Assembly (NCBI GenBank): GCA_016271365.2
Contig: JADMNL010000028.1
Location: forward strand, 56,872,001 to 56,936,000
DNA length: 64,000 nt
Direction: 5' to 3'
Source: Neoceratodus forsteri
Taxonomy: Eukaryota; Chordata; Ceratodontiformes; Ceratodontidae
Every line of letters starts with the position of its first letter. The stretch's first letter is position 1. A model generated the notes under the pieces. The model worked only from the letters and a program-made list of their open reading frames with translations, did no database searches and was not told the DNA's origin. Positions 1 to 10,088 of this stretch are shown here, piece by piece. The translations under genes were made by a program, and so were the position numbers.

Positions 1-455
1 GATCCCACTCCATCTAGCACTATCACTACAGTAAGTGGGGCCTCCGGGTTATCTTGACGGCCTTGGAAAGCAACCCGGTAAGCCTTTTGGATTTTTTGGA
101 CTGCCTGGGTCACTTCCTCTCCCAGTTGGCTCGTGATCCATTCCTGTAGGAATAATATCAGGTTGTCACCCTCACAGCCTTCAGCTAATCCCAGGATCCG
201 TACGTGATGGGCCCTTGACTAGTTCCCCAACATTTCCAGCCGTGATCAAAGGTGCATGTTTTCCTTTATCAGTGAGGCCACAGCCCTCATAGCAGTATTG
301 GCAACTTTAGTGGCTGCCATCGATGCCAAAGTGACTTTCTCAAGTGTGGACTCAACAGCGGTCACACGAGTGGTGAGGGAACTGAATTTTGTAGATAGAC
401 CTGCCACCGAGGAAATAAGTTGATTTAATTTATTCCCCAAGGTCTGCAAAGTTTC
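1..455 (-). pseudogene. L1-type LINE ORF1 fragment
   Basis: On the minus strand this encodes a heptad-like stretch rich in Leu, Val, Thr and Ser (from 449 downward), followed after a stop by a segment of the type R-I-L-G-L-A-E-G, then F-L-Q-E-W and a basic A-Y-R-V region. That order (coiled coil, then the RNA-binding domain) is typical of ORF1 of L1-group LINEs, an RNA chaperone that packages the LINE transcript. It is cut off by the window edge on its 3' side. Its 5' side abuts DIRS-a near 455, where the two sequences share a few bases, so the exact junction is uncertain. A 5'-truncated L1 inserted into DIRS-a is the simplest reading. Confidence 0.6.
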
Positions 456-548
456 AAGGAAGATGCCATGTATTATTTTTTTGCTATGGCATCTAGCTTC
501 CTGGCGTCTTTATCCAGGGTGTGTGAAGCCAAGTGTATGTTAGCCTAA

Positions 549-1492
549 TCACAGGCTGCAGCCTGCACCACCCCAACATAGCGGCATTACTGGTACAAGT
601 ACTCCGTACCTGGGCCTGACAACATATACCTCTTGTCCATTTGTCCGTCCATAGGAGGTAAAGAATTTGGTCTTCAGTAACTTATGTGTCTGTTTCCAAA
701 AGGATTTGTGAAGAGGAATAGACAACCTCTTGGACTCTGGGATGTCCATCATCTCTACATAGTCAGGCTCCTCTCGCTCCTTGGCTGCTTCATCCAAAGG
801 GAGCTGGAGGGTTTCTGCCACTTTTCTTGTAAAATATGAAGTGTGAAGGGGAGTCAAAAAGCCTAGGAGGGGAATCACCAGAAGGTCTGTCTGGGGAGAT
901 GTCCAGTTCTATGGGCTCATCCAGACCTTCCACACCATCATTATCATCATCATCATCATCGTCCTCCTTCTCCTCCCCCTCCAAATCCGGTTCATAAAAG
1001 TCTTCAGGGGAATAATCCTGAACCAGAGGAACCAACCGAAGCAAACGTCTGCCCAAAGGTATCGGATCATCCAGAACCGAACAGAGCAATTCAGCTATGC
1101 TAATTGCCCTGTTCTGGATCCGAACCAGATGATTTTTCTTTCTTTTTTCCTTTTACCAGAACCGACCCCTCAGGATCGGCTCTCCGTTTGTCCGAGGGAG
1201 TCACACCCAGATCAGTTGGCACTCCCTCAAGTTCGGTTGGAATCGAACCTGGCTGACCATCTGGGTCAGCGGACTTCTTGGCCTCCTTTTCCCCAAGTCT
1301 GCCCAATCTCTTATTCAGGCTGGCTTTAGGGAAATTCTTACATATTTGGTAGTCTGACTCCAGGTGGTCAAAACCCACACAGTAAACACAGGTGGTGTGG
1401 GGAGCAGCCTTAGCAAAGGCCTCCCCACACTCATTGCAGTGTTGAAACCCAGTGGGCCCAGTTTTTCTCTTGGGTTTCTCAAACAAAGCCAT
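549..1492 (-). pseudogene. DIRS-a ORF1 (gag-like), frameshifted
   Basis: Starts at 1492 with M-A-L-F-E-K-P-K-R-K. It has a zinc-finger-like pattern C-x2-C then H-x2-C-x2-C in the first 45 residues, a basic KGKKKEK stretch, then an acidic run of Asp (about 930-970), the motif PDRPS, and the conserved block YVEMMDIPESKRLS. At least two frame changes (near 1090 and 850) separate these blocks. The same blocks occur in the same order in DIRS-b, -c and -d. This ORF is the DIRS structural protein, presumed to bind nucleic acid; no host gene is implied. Confidence 0.8.
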
Positions 1493-1869
1493 CTTATCAC
1501 TTACCCTTTTTATGGCAACAGCCAGGCAAGACTCCCTTATTGCTTCCTAACCGTGTTACGGGTGTTTGAAAAAAAACGATGAAACACGTTTTTTTTAGAA
1601 CCGATAAGGACCAGTGCCTCACACTAAAATCAACTAAAAGAAAAAAGATATACACAAATACAAACAAATACAGACAATCGGTTCAGCTGAACCGGTTGAA
1701 AAACTGTTTTGTACAATTTCCACACAATTTTTCCGAACAAGTCCACTACCTATGTACTCACTGTAATGCAGACAGGGATCTAAACTGAAATAACGAAAGA
1801 AATATTGGTAAAACCGATGTTTTAAACCAGACCGAACCGTTAGCGAAGGAGAAATCTGTGGAGCAACTG

Positions 1870-2053
1870 TTCAGTTAGGCGGAGTAAAGAATCTGACGGT
1901 TACACTTCAAAGTGCAGCAGACAGAGGTTTGAACCAAGCTCGAGTTCAGTGTTCTATGCTCTGGCATAGAGTTAACTCTTTCATCTCTGGAGCAGTTCAA
2001 GTGCTGGGGCTAACTGCATAATGTCAGAATACAGCAAGACGTCGTGTTGTTTG
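1870..2053 (-). repeat. DIRS-a 5' inverted terminal repeat
   Basis: About 180 bp that aligns with the terminal repeats of DIRS-c (27365-27550 and 21884-22075). The central palindrome found in the other copies is damaged here (GCTCGAGTTC in place of GCTCGAGCTC). The partner repeat lies outside the window or is deleted. Confidence 0.75.
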
Positions 2054-3895
2054 AAAACATTGTAATGGGGCCTCTCCATCACTTCTATGTAGCAGCACGG
2101 TGTCAGAGATGTTGAGACCTAAGTATTTGGTCAAACCACAGCCATGTGTTTGGGGGTAGGTGGGGTACCATGAGCCAGCACTGAACTGCTGGCAGCTGGG
2201 AAGCAGGAACCACCATGACCTCAGTCTATCACATGGTATCTGCTTAGAGCAATGTTGGGGGAGTGAAGCACTGCAAGCCATAGTGCTGAGCTGTTACCCT
2301 CACATAGGGATACCCACAATAGGGAGAAAACAAAATTGGATGAAGGCAATCAGTGCACAGAAAACAGGCAACAGCAAGATGCGTGCCCGGCAATTGCATT
2401 GTGCACCTTGCTGGTTGAACTGCATGCTGGTCCCAATGCAGGGGGGCTTCATCCCTGCACCCCCCCTTTAAATACATATAAACATCCCCCAGCCTGCACT
2501 TAAGGAGGGGGTGGACCTCAGTCAGGGCCCTACTTTCCTGTCCGCCCACAATTGCCACTGTATTAAAGTCCCAGCCACCCAGATCGCAGTCTCCCATAGT
2601 CCGTCACCTCTGTTCCTTCGCCCTAAGTCCTGTGTCCACTTAATCGTCATCGCCTTCCATGCAGGATCTGGCTTCTTTCATATCTACCCTTAAAAAACTC
2701 TTTTTAATCATTTTAGTCTCCTTTCCTTTCTTATTTCAGCTGCTGCATCAGTGAGTAGCAGAACCAAATGCTAAACTTCCCTTTGCCACAGTGTGAATGT
2801 GAAAGGAATGACAACAGTAGAACTATACTTACAGGTATGTAGATTAGTCTGTTATTTCTCACTACATTAATTCTTTTAAAGGTACATTGAAAATATTTAA
2901 ATGGATTAGTTACAGGCTGCCTCAATAGCCCAAAGGCACTGCACCACGAGGTCAACCTGAATTTTAGAGTAAGCCTGAGTCTCCAGTTGTTGGCAGCCTG
3001 AGGAGGAGGATTTACCTTCCAGCTCCCATAGCAGCCCCCTATAGTGGCCTAAAGAGGTCATCAGATGCATGGGGGATTCGAAGGTTGCAGGGAGGTAGGT
3101 GAAGGGGAGGTTGCATTGAGTGCTGGATGTGCAGGTGGTACAGCAGGGGCTGGGAGGGAGAAGATTTTGTGTTTGCACTGTTGAAAATGGAGGGTGCTTG
3201 ATCATCAGGTTGAGGGCTGCTCTTCACTGAAACACACAGGCCAGTCCTCCTGCAAGGCAGCTTTCAGTCAGTCTCTCTGTCAATAACGGAGTGTGGGCCA
3301 GTAAGGATATTAAGTTTTTGGGATGAGACGGTTTGATCAGCCGACTGGTCAGAGAACATGGTTGGGGGTTTCCGGGGAGTGGGAAGATTACTGCAGGAAG
3401 TTGCTGCTTTTTCTGTTCGTTTTGTTTTGTTTTATCCTCTATCACTATAACTCTGTTGCTCTCACCTTGATGTCAAACAGCAACTCTGCACTTCACTCCA
3501 TGATTTATCATAAATAAGATCTAGCTGTTTACAGTTTACTAGAAAATATATATTTTTTAATTGTCAATGTTCCTTTCCAAAATTTACAGTACAAACTGAC
3601 AGTCCATCTGAAAAGTCTGTATAGAAAACATTTGCCTCTCACTTGTTCACCTCACAGTGCCTTGAGGTTTTTAGTGTTCACCATGACAGTCTGTGATGTC
3701 GTAAACAGCAACGGTGTGGTTAGCGGGAAGAGTAAGATACATTTTGAAAGACTTAGTGAAAAAGTGCTGCATTACCTACAATATTTAGTAGACCAATGGC
3801 ATGGGGGAACAGACATTTGTCAATGCCGAATGTTGTTCCGCTAGCATTGGCATTGGTAGTGCCGGAGTTAGAGACGCATAATGGGAATGGCAGTG
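2054..3895. other. No gene seen
   Basis: About 1.8 kb with no recognisable coding domain and no clear repeat. A TATA-like stretch (near 2473) and a TATTAAAG near 2560 could belong to an old LTR-like element, but I could not define ends. A T-rich patch lies near 3540. Confidence 0.4.
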
Positions 3896-3899
3896 AAGT

Positions 3900-4088
3900 A
3901 TTGAAGTGACGCCAAGCCCACCCCCACCCTGGACAGACTGACAGGCATTGGGGTGTGCCTTTGGGTCATCAGGCATAACACTCATGCGATTGTACCTCAC
4001 CCTACCCTGTAGACACTGACAAGTGTTGTGGTGTGCTTTGGGGGTCTTTGGGCATTATACATACCCCACTCTGTCCCTACTCTGTCCT
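3900..4088 (+). repeat. Two ~80-bp repeat units (left arm of an inverted pair)
   Basis: Two related units, one from about 3920 and one from about 4000, share the pattern CACCCTG, then AGACTGACAGGCATTG, then GGTGTGC. The same pattern returns in reverse complement at 4440-4640, on the other side of a LINE tail. Confidence 0.55.
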
Positions 4089-4089
4089 A

Positions 4090-4433
4090 AAGCCAGGCTG
4101 AAATGCTTCCTACATTAGGTTTGCCTACTTGTCTCCTCAACTGTTCATGTGTTAACTCCTGTCAATCATGTACTGCAACTAGCGTAGCCACACCCTGTTT
4201 AATTCCTATGTATATTTCTCGATACCTCCAATTGTTCGCTGCATGTAACCTTGTACCACCTTTTTTAGTGCTAGCCCTGAAATGCCTGTCTCTTCCTATG
4301 TATTTTTTGAATCCTGTACTGTTCATGTATGAAGTTCCTCACCTGTAACTCTCCCGGGTTGCACCTGAAAATAGGCACCTGGTGTCTAGCGTGCTTACCC
4401 AGTTAACAAAAGCAAATAAATAAATAAATAAAT
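4090..4433 (+). mobile_element. LINE 3' end with (AAAT)n tail
   Basis: The last ~100 bp read CACCTGAAAATAGGCACC, then CTAGCGTGCTTACC, then AGTTAAC, ending in repeated AAAT. The same 3' tail occurs at 20525-20690 and 60100-60210, and at the ends of the tRNA-derived SINEs at 6640 and 45345. That is the expected pattern when a SINE borrows the 3' end of its partner LINE. The upstream 250 bp have no long ORF and are probably LINE 3' UTR. Confidence 0.55.
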
Positions 4434-4439
4434 TCCATA

Positions 4440-4640
4440 TGGAAATACGCTGAGGTGGGTACAGCATAGGAGAATGGGGTGAACTTTGTGGCCGAACAGT
4501 GCAAGGCACACCACAATGCCTGTCACTGGCTGCAGGGTGGGGGTGGGGGTGGAATGGCGTGAGCATTACAAACAATGATCCCAAGTAACACCCCTGACAT
4601 CTGTCAGTCTCTACAGGGTGGGGTGCTACAGTTGGAAACC
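4440..4640 (-). repeat. Two ~80-bp repeat units (right arm of an inverted pair)
   Basis: Reverse-complement partners of the units at 3900-4088: GGCACACCACAATGCCTGTC at about 4504 and CTGTCAGTCTCTACAGGGTG at about 4599. They flank the LINE tail symmetrically. Confidence 0.55.
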
Positions 4641-4672
4641 CTAACACCATAGGCGTGTGTTGGTATTTTCCC

Positions 4673-5735
4673 TCCAAATTTTAAACATGGGCTTTTTGTG
4701 AGCCTATCTCATGAAAAGCGACACAATCAGTTCGTTAGCTGAAAGATGGTTTTGCACAGCGGCTATGCCATTTGGCGACACAGGGACAAAAACACATTTT
4801 GGGCCAGATGTGGAAAATGATAACTGTATTGTTCATGAGGAGGCGTTAAAAAATGGCAACGTTGAAAATCTGGAGTGAAAATATTAAATATTGGTGAAGT
4901 CATGAGCATGCATAGAAACTGCGCAACACACGTCCATAACGCAATTATTTTTGGGAGTTTGTTAGCCACATTTTTAAGATAGGCATTTTGGGACCTCCCG
5001 TCATGAACAGTGGTGCTGTGATTTTGTTAATCTGTCCCAAAAGTTGATTTCCCACAGCAACCACGCCATTGTGCGCCACAGGTGCAGAAACACATTTGGG
5101 CAGGATGTGAAAATGACAATATACTACGGTTCATAGGAGGTGTGAAAAATGCCAGTGTTGAAAATCTGGCATGGAAATATTACAAAATTTGAAAGTTATA
5201 AGGGTGCATGGAAACTGCACAACGCACACATGTAACACAGTCATTTTATGGACTTTCGACACCAAATTTTCAACTTAGGCATTTTAGGACCTCTGCTCAT
5301 GAACAGTGTCACTGTCATTTCCTCAAACTGTCTGGAAAACTAATTTCGCATAGCGACCGTGCTATTCTGTGCAGAACGTGCAAAAACACATTTTGGCCAG
5401 GATATGTAAAATGACAGCTGTACTGTTCATCAGGAGATGTGGAAAAATGCCAATTTTGAAAATCTGGAGTGAAAATATTATAAATTCACGAAGTTATGAG
5501 CGTGCATGGAAACAGCACAACTCACGCTCGTAAAACAGCCATTTTTGGGATTCTTTTCACCAAATTTGCAACATAGGCTTTTTGAGAGCCCCCTCATGAA
5601 CAGTGGCACTGTCAGTAACCACAAAATCACCTTTCAGAACTAAATAATGCCATGACAGTGACTGAATTCATGAGGAGAGGGCCTAATGACCCCATATTGA
5701 AAATTTGGTGCAAAAATTCCAAAAAATGCCCAAGA
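4673..5735. repeat. 297-bp tandem repeat, about 3.5 copies
   Basis: The landmark TTGAAAATCTGG recurs at about 4862, 5159 and 5456, and as TTGAAAATTTGG at about 5697. A second landmark (TAGGCATTTTGGGACCTC and variants, followed by CTCATGAACAGTG) starts near 4680, 4975, 5272 and 5570. The first three intervals are 297 bp; the last unit is about 56 bp short. Units differ by roughly a fifth of positions. Short open frames here are not conserved between units. It resembles a satellite monomer. Confidence 0.8.
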
Positions 5736-6020
5736 TATGCACCAAAGTTGAAAAAACCCTATGTATGCCATTATACAGCTTACTGGCATTTCTTCAGTTT
5801 CTGGTAGGTTTTGAAAAGTGCAGACGTGTTCCCAGTCCACCGAAGATCATCGCACCAAACTCCAGAGGTAAGTATGGGGTGAGGGGGGTGTGGGGAGGCA
5901 GAGGGTGGGCGTGGGTTGTGGGAGGGGGCAGGGAGACAGTGATGGACCATTTTCTTTTTTCACAGGGTTAAAAGAAAAAAAAAACATTGTGGGATGGTTT
6001 TTATTTTTTGGGAATTTGGC
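5736..6020. other. No gene seen; G-rich tract
   Basis: Contains a G-rich stretch (5875-5935) and an A-run (5975-5985). No domain or clear repeat. Confidence 0.4.
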
Positions 6021-6024
6021 ATGC

Positions 6025-6290
6025 TGGGGTGGGCTCCCAGCATGCCACCTAAGTGTTTTAGGGGGATGCTGTAGCTGACAGGGATTGGGCAGCCCCTGTC
6101 GGCACACTACAAAAGCGGGGGGGGCAAGAGTCGAGGGGGATTGGGCGCCCCCCCTCAGCACATAACAAATGGGCGGGTGCATTATGCTGAAGGGGAGAGG
6201 GCTCCCCCATCAGCACATACATTGGGGCAGGGCATGCCAACAGGAGGATTGGGCATCCCCAAAGTTGACTTTATGGCAGGCACAGTGCCA
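6025..6290. repeat. ~56-bp GC-rich minisatellite, 4 copies
   Basis: GATTGGGC plus a C-run recurs at 6083, 6139, 6195 (as GAGAGGGCTCCCCC) and 6247, with spacings of 56, 56 and 52 bp. Each unit holds a short self-complementary core (GGGCNNCCCC) followed by CAGCACATA. Open frames of 60-110 codons on the minus strand come from the repeat and have no recognisable domain. Confidence 0.75.
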
Positions 6291-6639
6291 CCATGTTAAA
6301 TGTTTTTTCTCAGCAGGGAAAGCACATTGGAAGGTCCGCTGCGTATGACAAGCTTTGCTCGCATTGCAGTGGACCTTTCCTTAGATGTGCTTGCCACATT
6401 ATGTATGTATGGTGTGGTGCTGGCATGCAGGCTTATTGAGGAATAAGGGACGCACCTACTGATGCGTGCCCTGCATTCACCCAACAGTGACCGCACCTCC
6501 AAATCTGCTACTACCACAATATGTTGGCTGCGTATGCACGAACCAACATAAAAATGACTAGAAAACAAAGTTAAAACACAGTTGGAATAAATCTAGTGTT
6601 TTTAAGTTTTTATTATAGTAGAGAGATACTCTTTAACCA
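6291..6639. other. No gene seen
   Basis: About 350 bp without recognised features, becoming AT-rich after 6540. Confidence 0.4.
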
Positions 6640-6851
6640 GGCTGGCAGTATAGCCTAGAGGTTAGAGGAACGAGCTTGGTACATCCAGCAGATCATGCAA
6701 CCTGAGTTTGATTCTCACAACCTCCACTTGCATACTGTGTGACTCTAAGCAAGTCATTTAATCACCCAGTGCTCCTAGGTCACCCCTGAAAACAGGTACT
6801 TGTGCTTAGTGGGCCTTACCTGGTTACCGAAGACTAAAATAAAAATAACAA
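6640..6851 (+). mobile_element. tRNA-derived SINE with LINE-like tail (copy 1)
   Basis: Begins GGCAGTATAGCCTAGAGG (box A-like, TAGCCTAGAGG), followed by a degenerate box B (TGAGTTTGATTCTC). It continues with CTTGCATACTGTGTGAC and a GCAAGTCATTTAAT segment that resembles the central core of MIR-like CORE-SINEs, then a tail CCTGAAAACAGGTAC ... CTTACCTGGTTACC and an A-rich end. A cleaner copy lies at 45345-45550. RNA polymerase III transcription is expected for the family; the box B here looks weak. Confidence 0.75.
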
Positions 6852-7185
6852 TCTTTTCAACTTACTCCTGTGATGTATGCCCTATGTATGCTCTATGCCC
6901 TTTGTATGTCTCCACCCCTATCTCTACTCACGCTACTATACGTACCTCATACTTACCTAGTTTTACCTTTATTTCCATAGGTCTGGCCAGATGTTGGGTG
7001 TTTACCTTTCAGGTAAGTATCTTGTTTAATTCTGACTACTATAAACTCTCCTCTAGGACCTCAAACTTTTTGCATCTCCACAACCTTCTCTGTCCTTTCC
7101 TTTTAGGTTCTACCAGATTATCCTAAACCCAAAAGAACCCAACTCTCTGCACTGTGACTTGGACAGAGCAAGTAAGTCATATTAA
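6852..7185. other. No gene seen
   Basis: About 330 bp of pyrimidine-rich DNA with no recognised domain or repeat. Confidence 0.4.
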
Positions 7186-7406
7186 ATTCAGGGGTCAAAA
7201 CTGAGTTTTGTAGCCTGAGCCAGCTGGGCTACTGATGGGGGAAAATTCCCACAGAATTTTCTACTGTCCCAGTTGATATACTTACCAAGTGTTACCCTCT
7301 CCAGCACATCTGCAAGGCTGCCTAAAGGAAAATCTTAATAGCTGTATACAAAATCTACCAGTATCTGTTAGTGGGATGGTGCCAGTTTTGACCCCAGCAA
7401 AGGAGG
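7186..7406. mobile_element. Short hAT-like element (copy 1)
   Basis: The left end CAGGGGTCAAAACTG is matched by an inverted right end (CAGTTTTGACCCC), giving a terminal inverted repeat of about 13 bp. A CAGGGGT start is common in hAT DNA transposons. It has no transposase, so it would be a non-autonomous (MITE-like) copy. A related, diverged copy lies at 50820-51035. I could not find a convincing 8-bp target duplication. Confidence 0.45.
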
Positions 7407-8030
7407 TGGGGTTAGTATCGGGGGCTGGGGGGCTAGTGTCTAGGGAAAAGAGGTACTAGTCTTTGGGGTTTTGGAAGGTGGGTCAGGAAGCTGTGGTCAG
7501 GGGCTTTGGAGAGAGGGAAGGGTTAGTGTTATGGCACATGGAGGGAGAGTGTAGAAGGAAGGGTGTATGCATGCCTCTGGTGTCTAAGTAGGTGGTGTCC
7601 AGGAGGACCTTGCAGAGAAGGTGTGCAACAAGGGTACAGTATGGGTGATTTTCGAATGGCTAAGAAGGAAGGGGTGTGGCTTCTGGGAGTCAAGGGACAG
7701 GAGGGAGGTGATATCCACAGAGATTAGAAAGTGGGGTGCCTAGTAGAGAGGGAGTGGGTGGTGAAAGGGGTGAGGATTGATGTGGCTGGGTTGTGTCAGG
7801 AAGTGGAGGGAGAGGTTTATTGTCTGGGGTGAGGGGGGAGCCATAGTAGTTCTGGGGACTGTGCAGGGTGTACGTTCAAGAGGGCTACTGTCAGGGGGCT
7901 GTAAGGAAGCATGCTAGTGTCAGAGGGGTCTGTGTCGTGGAGGGAAGAGGCTAGTGTCAGAGGGGTCTGTGGAGGGAGGGGGGCTAGTGTCTTGGTTAGA
8001 GGAAGGAGGTGTGGCTAGTGTTTGAGCTGT
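7407..8030. repeat. G-rich degenerate tandem tract
   Basis: Repeated variants of GGGGCTAGTGTC and AGGGAAGG on the plus strand, most regular at 7850-8020 (GTCAGAGGGGTCTGTG occurs twice). There is no fixed period over the whole tract. It starts directly after the hAT-like copy. Confidence 0.55.
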
Positions 8031-9035
8031 AGGCTACTTGACTATACAGATTGGGGCACACAAAGTCCCATTTATGCTCAAGAAAATGTGTTCTATTGGT
8101 AAAGCACCTAAAGTGTCTTCACAGCTTATTTTTTTAAATTTATTTATCGAAGTGTATCTGTTTAGCAGGCTTTGCCACAACAAACTGTCCAGTGATATAT
8201 ATATATATCTGGCTTGGGTTACATCACCTGCATCTTGGCACTGTGTCATTAAATGCTCACTGAAACTATTTACTTTAGTCAGTGGGTCCCTTTGTGAAAA
8301 AATGCCAGTGGCCTGAGGGTCAACTTGGCCCATTCAGGTCAGTTAAACAATTTATAAACGTGTTAGTGGGTTTAATGCTACCATTCAGTGGTGCAGAGGT
8401 CAGAGATACTTGGAATGACGTGTATGTCGAGGTCTGACTAGACTACACTCTGTGTTAGAAGAAATGGACAGGCAAGAAAATTAGGTGAAAATAGCAAGTA
8501 ATAGGCCAGAATGGCACCCCAATTTCTACAGGCCCTACATCACCAAAAAAGTACCATATTACCGCCAGCCACCTAGCAACATCATCTACCATCCCAGGGA
8601 CTAAATTTGGACCTTCATAACAGCCACTAATTCCCTCCATGGAGGAGGCAGGAGGGGAAGGGTCATCATCCCCATCCCCCTTTTATAGACTCTCATCAGC
8701 CATGGTTACCCCCCAAGAGACTACCAGTTTGGTCTGAAGTCCTGTTGTTGGTGAAGGGGAGAATAACAGCCGGAACCTGATATTCAAATGTTTGCCCAGG
8801 TGCAGATCCTAGTTTACCCAAGCAATCTGGGTTTTGCACCAATGCCAAACCAAGGAGGGGGGATGCAAGCCACTATTATGCAAATCAAGGGGTGGGAACC
8901 TAAATATTGGTGCAGTTCAATACACTCAGTATTTGCTCTGTGATAGGGCACTTTACATGGTCCCCTTATACAGAGAAAATACTGTCAACCTCACCCTCAC
9001 CTTAATCCGGCACAGCCCTAGCAGTTGCTGAACGT
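8031..9035. other. No gene seen
   Basis: One kilobase without a recognised domain. A short (TA)n run lies near 8196-8207. Two overlapping open frames of about 95 codons on opposite strands (8034-8333) resemble nothing I know. Confidence 0.4.
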
Positions 9036-9039
9036 AGTG

Positions 9040-9470
9040 TGTTGGTGCCCTCCCCATCCCAAGACAGTACTCCTTGGTAACAAGAAGTGCCCCCTCCTTC
9101 TGAACCCAGTCCGATTAATAAAATATGTAACCCTGCCATCCAGTGATCCCTTCCTCCCACCTGATCCCAGTCTCGTTACAGAAAGATATATCTCTGTTGT
9201 ACAGTGGTGCCCCTGTCCCTCCAAACCCAGTCCCATTAATAGAGAATATATCCCTCGCATCCAGTGGTCACTCCCCCACCCCATCGAAGCCCAGTTACAG
9301 AAAGATATATCCCTGGCGTTCAGTGGTCACTCCCCCAACCCGATCTCAGTCAGTGTAGCAACACAGTTACCCTGGTGTCCAGTGATCCATCCCCACAGCC
9401 GATCCCCATCCTGGAAACGAGTCTCAGTTTGCCAATGCCGCCCCCCCCAACAGTGGCACTGCCCTTGGCA
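9040..9470. repeat. ~60-bp C-rich minisatellite
   Basis: CAGTGRTC and variants recur at 9141, 9202, 9262, 9321 and 9380 (spacings 61, 60, 59, 59), with weaker outer units near 9065 and 9451. Units alternate CCCAGT, TTACAGAAAGATATATC and a C-run. The open frame 9025-9549 runs through it and is a by-product of the ~60-bp period. Confidence 0.8.
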
Positions 9471-9514
9471 TAGCGGTAGTAAAGAAGTCCTGCCTCCCTC
9501 AACAAAGTTCTATT

Positions 9515-9700
9515 CAAACAACATGAAGTCTTGCTGTATTCAGACATAATGCAGTTAGCCTCAGCACTTGAACTGCCCTGGAGAGGAAAGAGTTAACTCC
9601 ATGCAGAAGCATGGAAACGTTGAGCTCGAGCTCGGTTTTCAAACCTCTGTCTGTGGTACTTACCAGTGCAACCGTCAGATTCTTTACTCCACCTAACAGT
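9515..9700 (+). repeat. DIRS-b left inverted terminal repeat
   Basis: Starts CAAACAACATGAAGTC. It contains the perfect 12-bp palindrome GAGCTCGAGCTC at 9622-9633 and ends near CAGATTCTTTACTCC. It pairs in inverted orientation with 20325-20510. Confidence 0.85.
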
Positions 9701-10088
9701 GAAGTCGCTCCAGAGATTCCTCTGCTCGGTTCGGTAAACGTAAAGCGTTTGGTTTAAAACATATTCTTTATTGGTTTTTTTTGGATTTTCAGCCTCTGTC
9801 TACAGTACAGGTAGTGTGGTAGATAGGTAGTGACTGTATTTTATTTTAAATAACTTATGGAAATTGTTGGTTTCTTTGGTTTCTTCCTGGTCGGTCCAGT
9901 TAGGAACTGACCTTGTGTTTCCTTCTAATTTTAAAGTTATTATTTTAGAGTGGTGTTCCGGTACCGATTGGTTTCAAAAGAACTGGACTTTTTCTCAATT
10001 CTTTTCCAAACCCATGACACTGTTGTTACCGATCGGTTGGTATTACCTGGCTTGAATGCTTCTATACGGTAATTTTGGTAGGTTGGCC

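Larger units (their letters stand above)
455..2053 (-). mobile_element. DIRS-a: 5' part of a DIRS-type retrotransposon
   Basis: Minus-strand element whose 5' terminus, near 2053, matches the outer ends of three other DIRS copies in this window (they begin CAAACAACATGAAGTC on their own strand; here CATG has become CACG). It holds the terminal repeat, a leader rich in AACCGA/TCGGTT motifs and most of the gag-like ORF1. The reverse transcriptase, RNase H and recombinase regions are missing because the element stops at the L1 fragment near 455. DIRS elements integrate through a tyrosine recombinase and leave no target duplication; none is seen here. Confidence 0.85.

Noticed and set aside
5847..6240. 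Pro-rich minus-strand open frames of 60-111 codons
   Set aside because: They overlap the GC-rich minisatellite, where stops are rare because of composition.
9025..9549. 174-codon open frame
   Set aside because: It runs through the ~60-bp C-rich minisatellite, has no domain, and a 60-bp period keeps frames open by chance.
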